Shown here piece by piece: positions 1 to 5,866 of a DNA stretch of 10,930 nt. The DNA lies in the NCBI GenBank assembly GCA_036274635.1, contig DASUFI010000039.1:1-10930 (forward strand), written 5' to 3'. Position 1 is the first letter of the stretch, and each line of letters starts with the position of its first letter. This DNA comes from DASUFI01 sp036274635 (lineage in GTDB: Bacteria; Planctomycetota; B15-G4). The notes below the pieces were generated by a model. It searched no databases, was not told the DNA's origin, and was given only the letters and a program-made list of their open reading frames with translations. The position numbers and the translations under genes are program-made.

Positions 1-24
1 GCCCTTGATCGTATAGGTGACCAT
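1..24 (-). CDS. Possible 5' end of a minus-strand gene (partial, 8 codons visible)
   Basis: An ATG at 24-22 on the minus strand opens a frame, MVTYTIKG, that runs off the left edge. It lies about 100 bases downstream of the AAA+ gene on the same strand. No strong ribosome-binding site is visible: the nearest purine run is GGAA, 11 to 12 bases upstream. Too little is present to assign a family. The call rests only on position, strand and an open frame of eight codons, so it could be chance. Confidence 0.22.
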
Positions 25-34
25 GGCACGGGTG

Positions 35-67
35 TTCCGAATGGAGACAGAATGGAACCATTCGGAA
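35..67. promoter_or_regulatory. 10-bp perfect inverted repeat between two minus-strand genes
   Basis: ttccgaatgg (35-44) and ccattcggaa (58-67) are perfect reverse complements separated by 13 bases. The hexamer gaatgg recurs inside the spacer at 50-55, so a second, tighter dyad gaatgg-aa-ccattc is nested in it. No T-run follows on either strand, so a canonical intrinsic terminator is unlikely. It lies after the AAA+ stop and before the putative start at 24. It could be an operator for the downstream gene or a 3'-end hairpin of the AAA+ transcript. Confidence 0.4.
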
Positions 68-127
68 GCCTACTGGAAGGTGATGATGCGGGCAAGCCCC
101 GTGAGGAGCCGTCCGCACGCCCGTCCC

Positions 128-1525
128 TCACGCCGCGCCGCGCTCCACCGGCTCCTCGCGCCGCGCGGCGACGCGCCCGCGCGCCGCGCTGCGCCGCGAC
201 CGGGACATCACCACGCGCTTGCCGCGCACCGACACCGCGATCGTGTCCCCGCGCTTGAACTTCCCGTGGATCAGGTGCTCGGTCAGCGGGTTCTCCACCT
301 CGTCGCGGATGTGCCGCCGCAGCTCGCGCGCGCCGTAGGCGGCCGACCAGCCCATCTGGGCCAGGTGCCGCTCGAGCGCGGCGGTGAAGCGCAGCGCCAC
401 GCCCGTGCGCTCGAGGTAGCCGGCCATCTCGCGCAGCTGCAGGCGCGCGATGGCGCCGCAGTCCTCGAGGGTGAGCGGGTGGAACTGCACCACGCCGTCG
501 ATGCGGTTCACGAACTCCGGCTTGAAGGACTTGCGGACGGCGCCGGTCATGGCGTCGTCCACGAGGGGATCGGGCAGGATGTCGCGGTCGGCCAGGTCGA
601 AGCCCACGCGGCCCTGCAGGCGGCGCACGTCGTCGACGCCGATGTTGCTGGTCATGAGCACGATGCAGCGCTGGAAGGAGACGTGCTCGCCCTTGCTGTC
701 GGTGAGGTTGCCCTCGTCCATGAGCTGGAGCAGCAGATTGTGCACCTTCTCATGGGCCTTCTCGATCTCGTCGAAGAGCACCACGCAGGCCTTCTTCTGC
801 TTGACGGCCTCGGTGAGCTGGCCGCCCTCGTTGTGGCCGATGTAGCCGGGGGGCGCGCCGATGAGCTTGGCGTACTCGTGGGGCAGGGCGTACTCGGAGC
901 AGTCGATGCGCACGAGGGGCGCGAGGCCGCCGTAGAGGTGGCGGGTGAGCGCCTTGGCCATCTCGGTCTTGCCCGTGCCGGTGGGGCCCACGAGCAGGAA
1001 GACGCCGATGGGCTTGCGCGGGTCCTTGAGGCCCACGGCCGCCTTCTTCACCGCCTGGCTGATGGTGCGCACGGCCTCGGGCTGGCCGATGATCGCGGAG
1101 CCGAGGGCGTCCTCGATGTTGGAGACGCGGCGCTGCAGGGCGCGACGCTCCTCCTCGAGGCGCTGCTCGTCCTGCTCCTCGGCGGGCGCGGGGGCCGGCG
1201 CGGCGGCGCCGCCGCTGCCCTGGGCGGGTAGCGTGACCGAGTGGATCTCGAGGTGCGGGTTGACCTCGATGCAGATCTGGTAGAGCAGCTCGACCAGCGC
1301 CTCGGGCTGGTAGACCCGGTTGTGCTTCTCGAAGAGCGGCTTGACCGTGCGGTCGAAGTCGACGACGCACAGGTTCACCACCAGCTGGTGGTAGGAGGCG
1401 CGGTGGCGCACGTCCGTGCCCTTCAGCAGGCGCGGGGCCTCCTCCTCGGAGGTCGTGCGCACGCGGATGAACTCGTCCAGGATCTCGCAGTACTTCAGGA
1501 CGACGTTCTCGTCGGTGGCGGGCAC
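128..1525 (-). CDS. Single-ring Clp/Hsp100-type AAA+ ATPase (ClpB D2-like) with a novel N-terminal domain
   Basis: A 465-residue cytoplasmic protein. Residues 140-440 match the second AAA+ module and C-terminal small domain of ClpB/ClpA unfoldases. Visible motifs are Walker A GPTGTGKT (180-187), pore loop GYIG (227-230), Walker B VVLFDEIE (248-255), sensor 1 TSN (292-294), a candidate Arg finger in FVNRID (R341) and sensor 2 GAR (398-400). All key residues are intact, so it is probably an active hexameric ATP-driven remodeller. It lacks the Clp N repeats, the first AAA+ ring and a full M-domain, so it is about half a ClpB. Residues 1-100 are a mostly helical region I do not recognise, followed by an Ala/Pro linker (106-115) and a short charged coiled coil (116-140). 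The tail is Arg-rich. No ClpP-docking IGF-type loop is apparent. The GTG start at 1525-1523 has GGAG seven bases upstream. The gene is divergent from the kinase operon. Substrate unknown. Confidence 0.88.
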   Translation of the reverse strand: MPATDENVVLKYCEILDEFIRVRTTSEEEAPRLLKGTDVRHRASYHQLVVNLCVVDFDRTVKPLFEKHNRVYQPEALVELLYQICIEVNPHLEIHSVTLPAQGSGGAAAPAPAPAEEQDEQRLEEERRALQRRVSNIEDALGSAIIGQPEAVRTISQAVKKAAVGLKDPRKPIGVFLLVGPTGTGKTEMAKALTRHLYGGLAPLVRIDCSEYALPHEYAKLIGAPPGYIGHNEGGQLTEAVKQKKACVVLFDEIEKAHEKVHNLLLQLMDEGNLTDSKGEHVSFQRCIVLMTSNIGVDDVRRLQGRVGFDLADRDILPDPLVDDAMTGAVRKSFKPEFVNRIDGVVQFHPLTLEDCGAIARLQLREMAGYLERTGVALRFTAALERHLAQMGWSAAYGARELRRHIRDEVENPLTEHLIHGKFKRGDTIAVSVRGKRVVMSRSRRSAARGRVAARREEPVERGAA

Positions 1526-1644
1526 GCCTCGTCTCCGGTGGTTGGCTCGCGTCCGGGCGTTCTTCGGCCACCGCGCGCATCGGCCTTGAAGCCAAGCCGC
1601 GCGCGACGTGGCGGCGCCCCCCGCGCGCGCCGTAGACTCCGGGC
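1526..1644. promoter_or_regulatory. Divergent intergenic region between the AAA+ gene and the kinase operon
   Basis: This 119-base gap must carry promoters for both directions. On the minus strand GGAG at the AAA+ start is clear, but no convincing -35/-10 pair was seen. On the plus strand TAGACT (1633-1638) matches four of six bases of a -10 box and lies only six bases before the kinase ATG at 1645. No purine-rich ribosome-binding site precedes that ATG. A leaderless kinase transcript is therefore possible but unproven. Confidence 0.4.
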
Positions 1645-2769
1645 ATGAAGCCCGATCCGTCCACGGAGGCCCGCCTGCTGGGCAAGCTCGCGCTGCGCGG
1701 CGTGCTGCCGCAGGCCGCCGTGGCGGCGCTGTTCGAGGAGGCGCGCGCCCTGCGCGCCGCGGGCGGGGAGCCCAGCCTGGCGGCCCTGGCCGTCAAGCGC
1801 GGACTCATCGACAAGGATCGGATGCTTCGCTACTTCCACACGGACGGCGACGACGTGCCCGACCTGCCCGGCTACGCCTACGTGAGCAAGCTGGGCGAGG
1901 GCGGCACGGCCGACGTGTACCGCGTGCGCCGCGCCGAGGGCGGCACCGAGGCGGTCAAGATCCTCAAGGAAGCGGTGGCCGGCGACCCCGCCACCGTGAA
2001 GGCCTTCGTCGGCGAGGCCGACCTGCTCAAGCGCCTCGACCACTTGAATGTGGTCAAGGGCTACCGCGTGGGGCGGCTGGGCGGCCGCTACCTCTTCTTC
2101 ATGGAGGACGTGGACGGCCCGACGCTGCTGGACAGGATCCGCCGGGGGGAGGGCTTCGACGAGGACGGAGCGCTCTTCGTCATCCTGCAGGTGGCGCGCG
2201 CGCTCGAGTACCTGCGCGCGCAGGACATCGTGCACCGCGACATCAAGCCGGGGAACATCCTCATCGGCGCGGGCAACACCGTGAAGGTCATCGACCTGGG
2301 CTTCGCGGCCGCGGGCGCGCAGGCGGCCGGTGGCGCCTCCGGCTCGGGCACCACGCTGGGCACCGCGGCCTACCTTTCTCCCGAGCAGGCCATGGGTCGC
2401 GGCGACCTCGACGTGCGCAGCGACATCTACAGCCTCGGCGCCACGCTCTACCAGATCGTGCTGGGCGAGCTGCCCTTTTCCGGCGACGATCAGGAGCTGG
2501 TGCAGAAGGCCGTGCTCGAGGGCCTCTCCGCGGAGGCCACCAAGGGCGGCCGCATCTCCGCGCACATGCACTACTTCATCGAGAAGATGATGGCCAAGGA
2601 CCGCGACATCCGCTACCAGGACCCGCAGGAGCTCATGGCGGACATCGAGGAGCAGATCAGCGGCAAGAAGACGCTCGCCGGCGAGGAAGACACCTCCGCG
2701 TCCGCCGCCGAGCACGAGCGCAAGCTGCGGCGCATCGAGCGCATGCGCGCCCGCCGCAAGCGCAGGTAG
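1645..2769 (+). CDS. Soluble bacterial Ser/Thr protein kinase (Hanks type)
   Basis: 374 residues. The kinase domain spans about 77-337: Gly-rich loop GEGGTADVY (84-92), ATP-binding Lys K105 in AVK, helix C Glu E124, catalytic loop HRDIKPGN (197-204, D199, N204), DLG in place of DFG (217-219), activation segment ending SPE (245-247), and the Asp of SDIYSLG (D260). All catalytic residues are present, so it should be active. DLG is common in bacterial kinases. Residues 8-64 form two short helical repeats of the 'LGKLALRGVLPQAAVAAL' type. These recall the small N-terminal helical modules of GspE/MshE-like proteins and planctomycete kinases, which is inference. No transmembrane segment or PASTA, FHA or TPR region follows. 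The C-terminus is a strongly basic tail (about 355-374). It heads an operon: the next gene starts 2 bases after the TAG. Target unknown; the neighbouring membrane and secreted proteins are possible partners only by position. Confidence 0.93.
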   Translation: MKPDPSTEARLLGKLALRGVLPQAAVAALFEEARALRAAGGEPSLAALAVKRGLIDKDRMLRYFHTDGDDVPDLPGYAYVSKLGEGGTADVYRVRRAEGGTEAVKILKEAVAGDPATVKAFVGEADLLKRLDHLNVVKGYRVGRLGGRYLFFMEDVDGPTLLDRIRRGEGFDEDGALFVILQVARALEYLRAQDIVHRDIKPGNILIGAGNTVKVIDLGFAAAGAQAAGGASGSGTTLGTAAYLSPEQAMGRGDLDVRSDIYSLGATLYQIVLGELPFSGDDQELVQKAVLEGLSAEATKGGRISAHMHYFIEKMMAKDRDIRYQDPQELMADIEEQISGKKTLAGEEDTSASAAEHERKLRRIERMRARRKRR

Positions 2770-2771
2770 CC

Positions 2772-3194
2772 GTGGCCGCCCGCCTCCCGCCGCAGGTCGC
2801 CGTGGAGCTGGCCGCCCTCTACGCGCGCGTCGACGCCGAGATCGCCGCCGCCAACCCGCGCTGCGAGCTCTCCGGCCGCTGCTGCGACTTCCCGCGCAGC
2901 GGCCAGCGTCTCTACGCCACGGGGCCCGAGACGGCCTACGCCCTCGCGGCCGCCGGCGGTCAGGCGCCGCCCGCGCCCTCAGGTCTGTGCCCGTGGTGGG
3001 TCGATGGACGCTGCAGCAACCGCGCCGGCCGCCCGCTGGGCTGTCGCACCTACTTCTGCGACCCGGGCTGGGCGGACGCGATGCCGCAGGTCTACGAGCG
3101 CTACCACGCCGAGCTGCGCGCGCTGCACGAGCGCCACGGCCTCGACTACCGCTACGAGCCCTTCGTGGACGCCTTGCGCGAGACCGCGTCATGA
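2772..3194 (+). CDS. YkgJ-family Cys-cluster protein (putative zinc/iron-chelating domain)
   Basis: 140 residues with the Cys spacing of the YkgJ/UPF0153-like family: C31-x5-C37-C38 near the N-terminus, then C73, C81 and the signature PLGCRTYFC (C91, C96). Family members are thought to bind a metal ion or Fe-S cluster through these cysteines. No enzymatic reaction is established, and this entry claims none. There is no signal peptide or membrane segment, so it is predicted to be cytoplasmic. The start is taken as GTG 2772, two bases after the kinase stop. A second GTG at 2802 would still keep all seven cysteines. Its stop codon TGA overlaps the ATG of the next gene (ATGA, 3191-3194), so it is likely co-transcribed and translationally coupled with the kinase and the peptidase-like gene. 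A role in metal sensing or protein maturation for that operon would be speculation. Confidence 0.85.
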   Translation: MAARLPPQVAVELAALYARVDAEIAAANPRCELSGRCCDFPRSGQRLYATGPETAYALAAAGGQAPPAPSGLCPWWVDGRCSNRAGRPLGCRTYFCDPGWADAMPQVYERYHAELRALHERHGLDYRYEPFVDALRETAS

Positions 3195-4432
3195 GGCGCG
3201 CCGCGGCCCTCGTCGCGCTGGCGCTGCTGCTGCCCGCGGCCGCCGACGACGTCAACGACCTCAACGACCGCGCGCGCGCCGCGCTGGACGCCGGCCACCC
3301 CGACCAGGCCGTGCCTCTGCTGCAGAAGGCGCTGGCGTTGAGCCCCGACGAGCCCGTGCTCGAGAAGAACCTGGCCTGGGCCTTCTATCAGCGCGGCCAG
3401 CAGGCGGCGAGCGCCTGGCGCAGCAACGACGCGCTCGCCGATTGGAAGCAGGCTTGGGCGCTGAACCCCGACGAGCCCGGCTATGCCGACCACGCCGGCC
3501 AGCTCCTGCTGCGCCAGTACCGTCTCGAAGAGGCCGAGACGCTCATGCGCGACGCCACGACGCGCCACGCGGACCACGCCGACGCCTGGCTGCTGCTGGG
3601 CCAGACGCTCTCGCTGCAGGGCCAGCTCGAGGACGCCATCGACGCCTACCAGAAGGCGATCGAGCACGGCACGGGCCAGGTGGTGAACATCGCGGCCGAC
3701 GCCGCCGCGCGCACCACCCGCGAGCAGCAGATCGAGAAGGATTACCGCCTCGACAAGACGCCGTACTTCGACATCCTCGGGCCCATCGATACGCGCGGCC
3801 CGCAGTTCGGGACGCGCCTCGCGGCCACGCTCGAGCGCGCGCGGGCGCAGGTGTGCTCGGACCTGTCCGTGTACCCGCAGCACCGCGCCACCGTGGTGCT
3901 CTACCCGCCCGACGCCTTCCGTGCCGCCACCGGCACGCACGAGTGGGTGGGGGGCCTGTTCGACCGCAAGATCCGCCTGCCCATCGCCGACGTCGAGCGC
4001 GACGCGGACAAGATCGAGTCCGCCTTCCGGCACGAGTACACCCACCTCATCGTGTCCGAGGTCTCGCCCGGCTGCCCCACCTTCGTGAACGAGGGCCTGG
4101 CGCAGGTCATGGAGTACGGCCGCGGCACCGGGCTCAAGCGCCTGACGGACTGGCTCGACCAGCAGCCGGGCGGGCGCACCGGCCTGCCGAAGATCTCCGC
4201 CCTGCCGGCCACCTTCCTCGACATCTCCGACCCCGACGCCGTGACGCGGGCCTACCTCGTGAGCCACGCCTTCGTGGACCAGCTCGTCGCGAACCACGGG
4301 ACAGGACCGGTGCTGGCCTTCGTGCGGGCGCTGGATTCCCAGCCGCTGGACGAGGCCTTCCAGGCCACCTTCCGCCGGCCGCTGGCGGACCAGGAGGAGA
4401 TGTTCCAGCAGGCCGTGCGCAGCGCGCGCTGA
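3191..4432 (+). CDS. Secreted TPR protein with a gluzincin (peptidase MA-like, HExxH) domain
   Basis: 413 residues. Residues 1-18 are a typical signal peptide (MRRAAALVALALLLPAAA, then DD), so the protein is probably exported. Residues about 22-162 contain three to four TPR-type helix pairs, e.g. the one centred on AWLLLGQTLSLQGQLEDAI (132-150). The C-terminal half has HEYTH (281-285) and, downstream, FVNEGLAQ with E301. This is the HExxH...E zinc-site layout of the peptidase MA/gluzincin clan; the motif residues are intact. Two cysteines (C222, C295) could form a disulfide. Such TPR-peptidase fusions are frequent in Planctomycetes and Myxobacteria, and their substrates are mostly unknown. 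The ATG overlaps the preceding stop by four bases. It is the last gene of the kinase operon; a 74-base gap follows. Proteolytic activity is inferred from the motif; the TPR part probably mediates protein binding. Confidence 0.87.
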   Translation: MRRAAALVALALLLPAAADDVNDLNDRARAALDAGHPDQAVPLLQKALALSPDEPVLEKNLAWAFYQRGQQAASAWRSNDALADWKQAWALNPDEPGYADHAGQLLLRQYRLEEAETLMRDATTRHADHADAWLLLGQTLSLQGQLEDAIDAYQKAIEHGTGQVVNIAADAAARTTREQQIEKDYRLDKTPYFDILGPIDTRGPQFGTRLAATLERARAQVCSDLSVYPQHRATVVLYPPDAFRAATGTHEWVGGLFDRKIRLPIADVERDADKIESAFRHEYTHLIVSEVSPGCPTFVNEGLAQVMEYGRGTGLKRLTDWLDQQPGGRTGLPKISALPATFLDISDPDAVTRAYLVSHAFVDQLVANHGTGPVLAFVRALDSQPLDEAFQATFRRPLADQEEMFQQAVRSAR

Positions 4433-4450
4433 CTTTCTCCAGCGCGGGGT

Positions 4451-4472
4451 GGAAACGGTCGTTTTCGTTTCC
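4451..4472 (+). other. 7-bp hairpin after the kinase operon
   Basis: ggaaacg (4451-4457) pairs with cgtttcc (4466-4472) across an eight-base loop that contains TTTT. It sits 19 bases past the peptidase-like gene's stop and 35 bases before the next start. There is no T-run after the stem, so intrinsic termination is doubtful. It may still stabilise the 3' end of the operon mRNA. Confidence 0.3.
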
Positions 4473-4506
4473 CAAGCTGGCCTTCGCACCCCACGGAATG
4501 GCGGCC

Positions 4507-5352
4507 ATGGGCAAGAAGCATCCTCTCGACATCTTCCGTACCAGCGGCACGGGCTTCGATTCGGCGTCGCGCGAGCGGCGCACGGTGATGGGGCGCGTGG
4601 TCACCAGCGCACCGCGGGCGACCGCGCCGCAGGCAGCGGCCCCGGCCGCGTCCGCGGAGAACCTGCCACCGGCCGTGGCGGCGCTCCGTGCGCGGGTTCA
4701 GGGCGCTACGCTCGGCGCCGGCGTGGTCAATGCGCCGGCCGCGGCCCCCGCGCGCGAGCGTGTGGCCGATCCCTGGGCGACGCCGCGCCCGCTGCGCCCG
4801 CCGGTGCTCGCGCCCACGCGTTCGGCCGCGCCCGTTCCGCCCGCCGTCGCCGCGCCGCGCGCGCCGACGCCCGCGGCCACGGCCGCGCCGCGCACCCGGC
4901 GCGAGGCGCCGGCCGAGTCGGCGCCGCGCGGCCCGCTGATGCCAGCTTCCGTGAACCGTGTGCTGCTCGTCTGCGCCTTCGTCATGGTGGGTGGCCTCGC
5001 GCTGTGGACGCTGGCGGCGTCCGTCGGGGGCCCGGCGCTCAAGAGCGCGTCGCCGACCGCGGCCGCGCAGGTGTTCCGCATCCAGGCCGTGGCCTACGCC
5101 GGCACGCCCGCGGGCCAGGCCTCGGCCTTCAGCGCCCGCGACCTGCTGCGCCGGGACTTCCAGGACGTCGACGTCGTGGCCTGGCCCACCGCCGAGCCCA
5201 ACGTCTTCAGCCGCTTCGACCTGGTCGTCGGCAAGGCCGACTCGGAAAAGGCGCTCTCGGACGTGCTGGCGCGGCTGCGCGGCATCAAGAGCTTCGGGGG
5301 GCAGAAGCAGCCCTTCAAGGACGCCAGCATCGTGGGCCTGGCGGGGAACTAG
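4507..5352 (+). CDS. Single-pass membrane protein with Pro/Ala-rich arm and C-terminal SPOR-like domain
   Basis: 281 residues from ATG 4507 (MGKKHPLD...). Another in-frame ATG at 4498 would add three residues. I prefer 4507 because GGA lies nine bases upstream of it. Residues 1-30 are polar and basic. Residues about 36-148 are a low-complexity Ala/Pro/Arg linker, probably disordered. One transmembrane helix spans about 151-173 (VLLVCAFVMVGGLALWTLA core). Basic residues before it suggest N-terminus in, C-terminus out. Residues about 188-277 alternate as beta-alpha-beta-beta-alpha-beta: VFRIQAVAYA, a helix ending LLRRDF, VDVVAWP, FDLVVGKADSEKAL, a helix, ASIVGLAG. This resembles a SPOR domain, which in other bacteria binds glycan strands stripped of stem peptides at division sites. 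The match is by pattern only and the family is unconfirmed. The arrangement is the reverse of FtsN, where the linker is outside. The TAG stop abuts the inverted-repeat element, whose first base is the G of TAG. Confidence 0.72.
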   Translation: MGKKHPLDIFRTSGTGFDSASRERRTVMGRVVTSAPRATAPQAAAPAASAENLPPAVAALRARVQGATLGAGVVNAPAAAPARERVADPWATPRPLRPPVLAPTRSAAPVPPAVAAPRAPTPAATAAPRTRREAPAESAPRGPLMPASVNRVLLVCAFVMVGGLALWTLAASVGGPALKSASPTAAAQVFRIQAVAYAGTPAGQASAFSARDLLRRDFQDVDVVAWPTAEPNVFSRFDLVVGKADSEKALSDVLARLRGIKSFGGQKQPFKDASIVGLAGN

Positions 5353-5375
5353 CAGCCCGTCGAAGAAGTCATTCG
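5352..5375 (+). repeat. Left arm of 24-bp inverted repeat
   Basis: Matches the reverse complement of 5569-5592 at 22 of 24 positions, with the outer 18 perfect. The first base is the G of the upstream gene's TAG stop codon. Confidence 0.85.
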
Positions 5376-5401
5376 GCGCGGAAGGCGCGTCCTTCGCGCC
5401 G
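5374..5401. other. Hairpin 1 inside the inverted-repeat element
   Basis: cggcgcggaagg (5374-5385) pairs with ccttcgcgccg (5391-5401): eleven base pairs with one bulged G and a five-base loop cgcgt. It begins 21 bases after the stop of the SPOR-like gene and could stop or protect that transcript, but no T-run follows. Confidence 0.6.
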
Positions 5402-5422
5402 GCTCTTCGTTGCCGGCCCTGC

Positions 5423-5441
5423 GGCGCATCTCCAATGCGCC
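5423..5441. other. Hairpin 2 inside the inverted-repeat element
   Basis: ggcgcat (5423-5429) and atgcgcc (5435-5441) form a perfect seven-base-pair stem with loop ctcca. Confidence 0.55.
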
Positions 5442-5457
5442 TCGGTCTCCCAGCGAC

Positions 5458-5480
5458 GGGCGCTCCATTCGGGAGCGCCC
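5458..5480. other. Hairpin 3 inside the inverted-repeat element
   Basis: gggcgctcc (5458-5466) and ggagcgccc (5472-5480) form a perfect nine-base-pair stem with loop attcg. The heptamer cgacggg flanks it on both sides (5454-5460 overlapping the stem, and 5482-5488) and recurs in the right terminal repeat. Confidence 0.6.
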
Positions 5481-5568
5481 TCGACGGGTTTGCGTCGGGC
5501 TGCGCCCGCCGCAATTCCCTGCGCTGGGTCCCGCCTCGATCCGCCACGAATTCCGCACCTCCCGCACT

Positions 5569-5592
5569 CGAAGCACTTCTTCGACGGGCTGC
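5569..5592 (-). repeat. Right arm of 24-bp inverted repeat
   Basis: Reverse complement of 5352-5375 with two mismatches near the inner end. It ends twelve bases before the TTGACG box at 5605. Confidence 0.85.
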
Positions 5593-5604
5593 CCGCTCGG
5601 CGGC

Positions 5605-5635
5605 TTGACGGGCGGCCTCGAATCGCGAGGATAGT
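5605..5635 (+). promoter_or_regulatory. Candidate sigma-70-type promoter of the small basic protein gene
   Basis: TTGACG (5605-5610) matches five of six bases of a -35 box. GATAGT (5630-5635) matches four of six bases of a -10 box, with a rather long 19-base spacer. Transcription would start near 5642, giving a leader of roughly 27 bases that carries the ribosome-binding site. It lies just outside the right arm of the inverted-repeat element. TTGAC is rare in such GC-rich sequence, which adds some weight. Confidence 0.45.
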
Positions 5636-5656
5636 GGCCCCCTTTCGTCCGCATCC

Positions 5657-5660
5657 GGAG
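5657..5660 (+). promoter_or_regulatory. Ribosome-binding site of the small basic protein gene
   Basis: GGAG ends eight bases before ATG 5669, near-ideal spacing. It fixes the start and gives a 57-residue product, the usual length of the family. Confidence 0.7.
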
Positions 5661-5668
5661 CCCGCGCG

Positions 5669-5842
5669 ATGTCCATCCACCGCAGCCTCAAGGTCAAGGC
5701 CGGCATGCTGCGTGCGCGCAACGTGTGGACCCGCTTCGAGCGCATGGAGGCGCTGAAGAAGGTCGGCAAGCTCAAGTCCGGCGACTCGGTGATCGGCCTG
5801 CCCAAGGTGCGCACCACCTTCAAGCAGAAGAAGGCCAAGTAG
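5669..5842 (+). CDS. Small basic protein of the Planctomycetes-Verrucomicrobia-Chlamydiae family
   Basis: 57 residues, rich in Lys and Arg and very short, with no signal or membrane segment. The pattern MSIHRSLK...RNV..R.ER.E.LK..GK...GDSV.GLPKVR..K.KK is that of the short basic family shared by Planctomycetes, Verrucomicrobia, Chlamydiae and Lentisphaerae (the TIGR04137 type, from memory). Landmarks seen here are RSLK (5-8), RNVWTRFERMEALKK (17-31), GDSVIGLPKVR (38-48) and the basic tail KQKKAK. The family is suspected to bind nucleic acid, perhaps rRNA or the ribosome, because of its charge and conservation; this is unproven. It has its own promoter-like site and good ribosome-binding site, and a GC-rich hairpin follows the stop. 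That layout suggests a strongly expressed, possibly single-gene transcript with read-through into queE. It is the best lineage marker in the window. Confidence 0.9.
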   Translation: MSIHRSLKVKAGMLRARNVWTRFERMEALKKVGKLKSGDSVIGLPKVRTTFKQKKAK

Positions 5843-5845
5843 CGC

Positions 5846-5866
5846 GCGCCGCCCGCCCGGCGGCGC
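5846..5866 (+). terminator. GC-rich hairpin just after the small basic protein gene
   Basis: gcgccgcc (5846-5853) pairs perfectly with ggcggcgc (5859-5866) across loop cgccc, three bases after the TAG. There is no U-tract, so it is not a classical intrinsic terminator. It may cause partial termination or protect the mRNA 3' end before queE, whose ATG follows at 5881. Confidence 0.45.

Larger units (their letters stand above)
5352..5592. mobile_element. 241-bp non-coding element with 24-bp terminal inverted repeats (MITE-like)
   Basis: The two ends are inverted repeats. Left core gcagcccgtcgaagaagt (5352-5369) is the perfect reverse complement of 5575-5592. Including the inner TTCG the arms are 24 bp long (5352-5375 and 5569-5592) with 22 matches. 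The interior has no supported gene but carries three strong hairpins (5374-5401, 5423-5441, 5458-5480). Size, terminal repeats and lack of a transposase fit a MITE or other non-autonomous element mobilised in trans. The end sequence recalls transposon ends of the type CAGCCCGT(T/C)GAA(A/G)AAGT, from memory and unverified. No target-site duplication is evident: the four bases outside the left core are aact/ctag depending on the boundary, and those outside the right are cccg. It could instead be a structured RNA or an old IS remnant. It fills most of the 316-base gene-free gap. Confidence 0.5.

Noticed and set aside
17..1231. Long plus-strand open frame opposite the AAA+ gene
   Set aside because: Its translation is low-complexity Ala/His/Leu/Gly text with no domain. 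The opposite strand encodes a full set of AAA+ motifs, so this is a GC-rich antisense shadow.
1495..3264. Long minus-strand open frame opposite the kinase and YkgJ-type genes
   Set aside because: Arg/Ala/His-rich translation with no recognisable motif, opposite two clearly conserved genes.
4451..4472. Hairpin after the peptidase-like gene as an intrinsic terminator
   Set aside because: No T-run follows the stem; the Ts are in the loop. Kept only as a hairpin feature.
5374..5480. Three successive hairpins considered as a CRISPR-like or tandem-repeat array
   Set aside because: The stems differ in sequence and spacing, so there are no repeated units and no spacers.
5410..5634. 74-codon plus-strand frame inside the inverted-repeat element
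   Set aside because: It runs through two hairpins and one terminal repeat, has no ribosome-binding site and no recognisable sequence. The region is better explained as non-coding.
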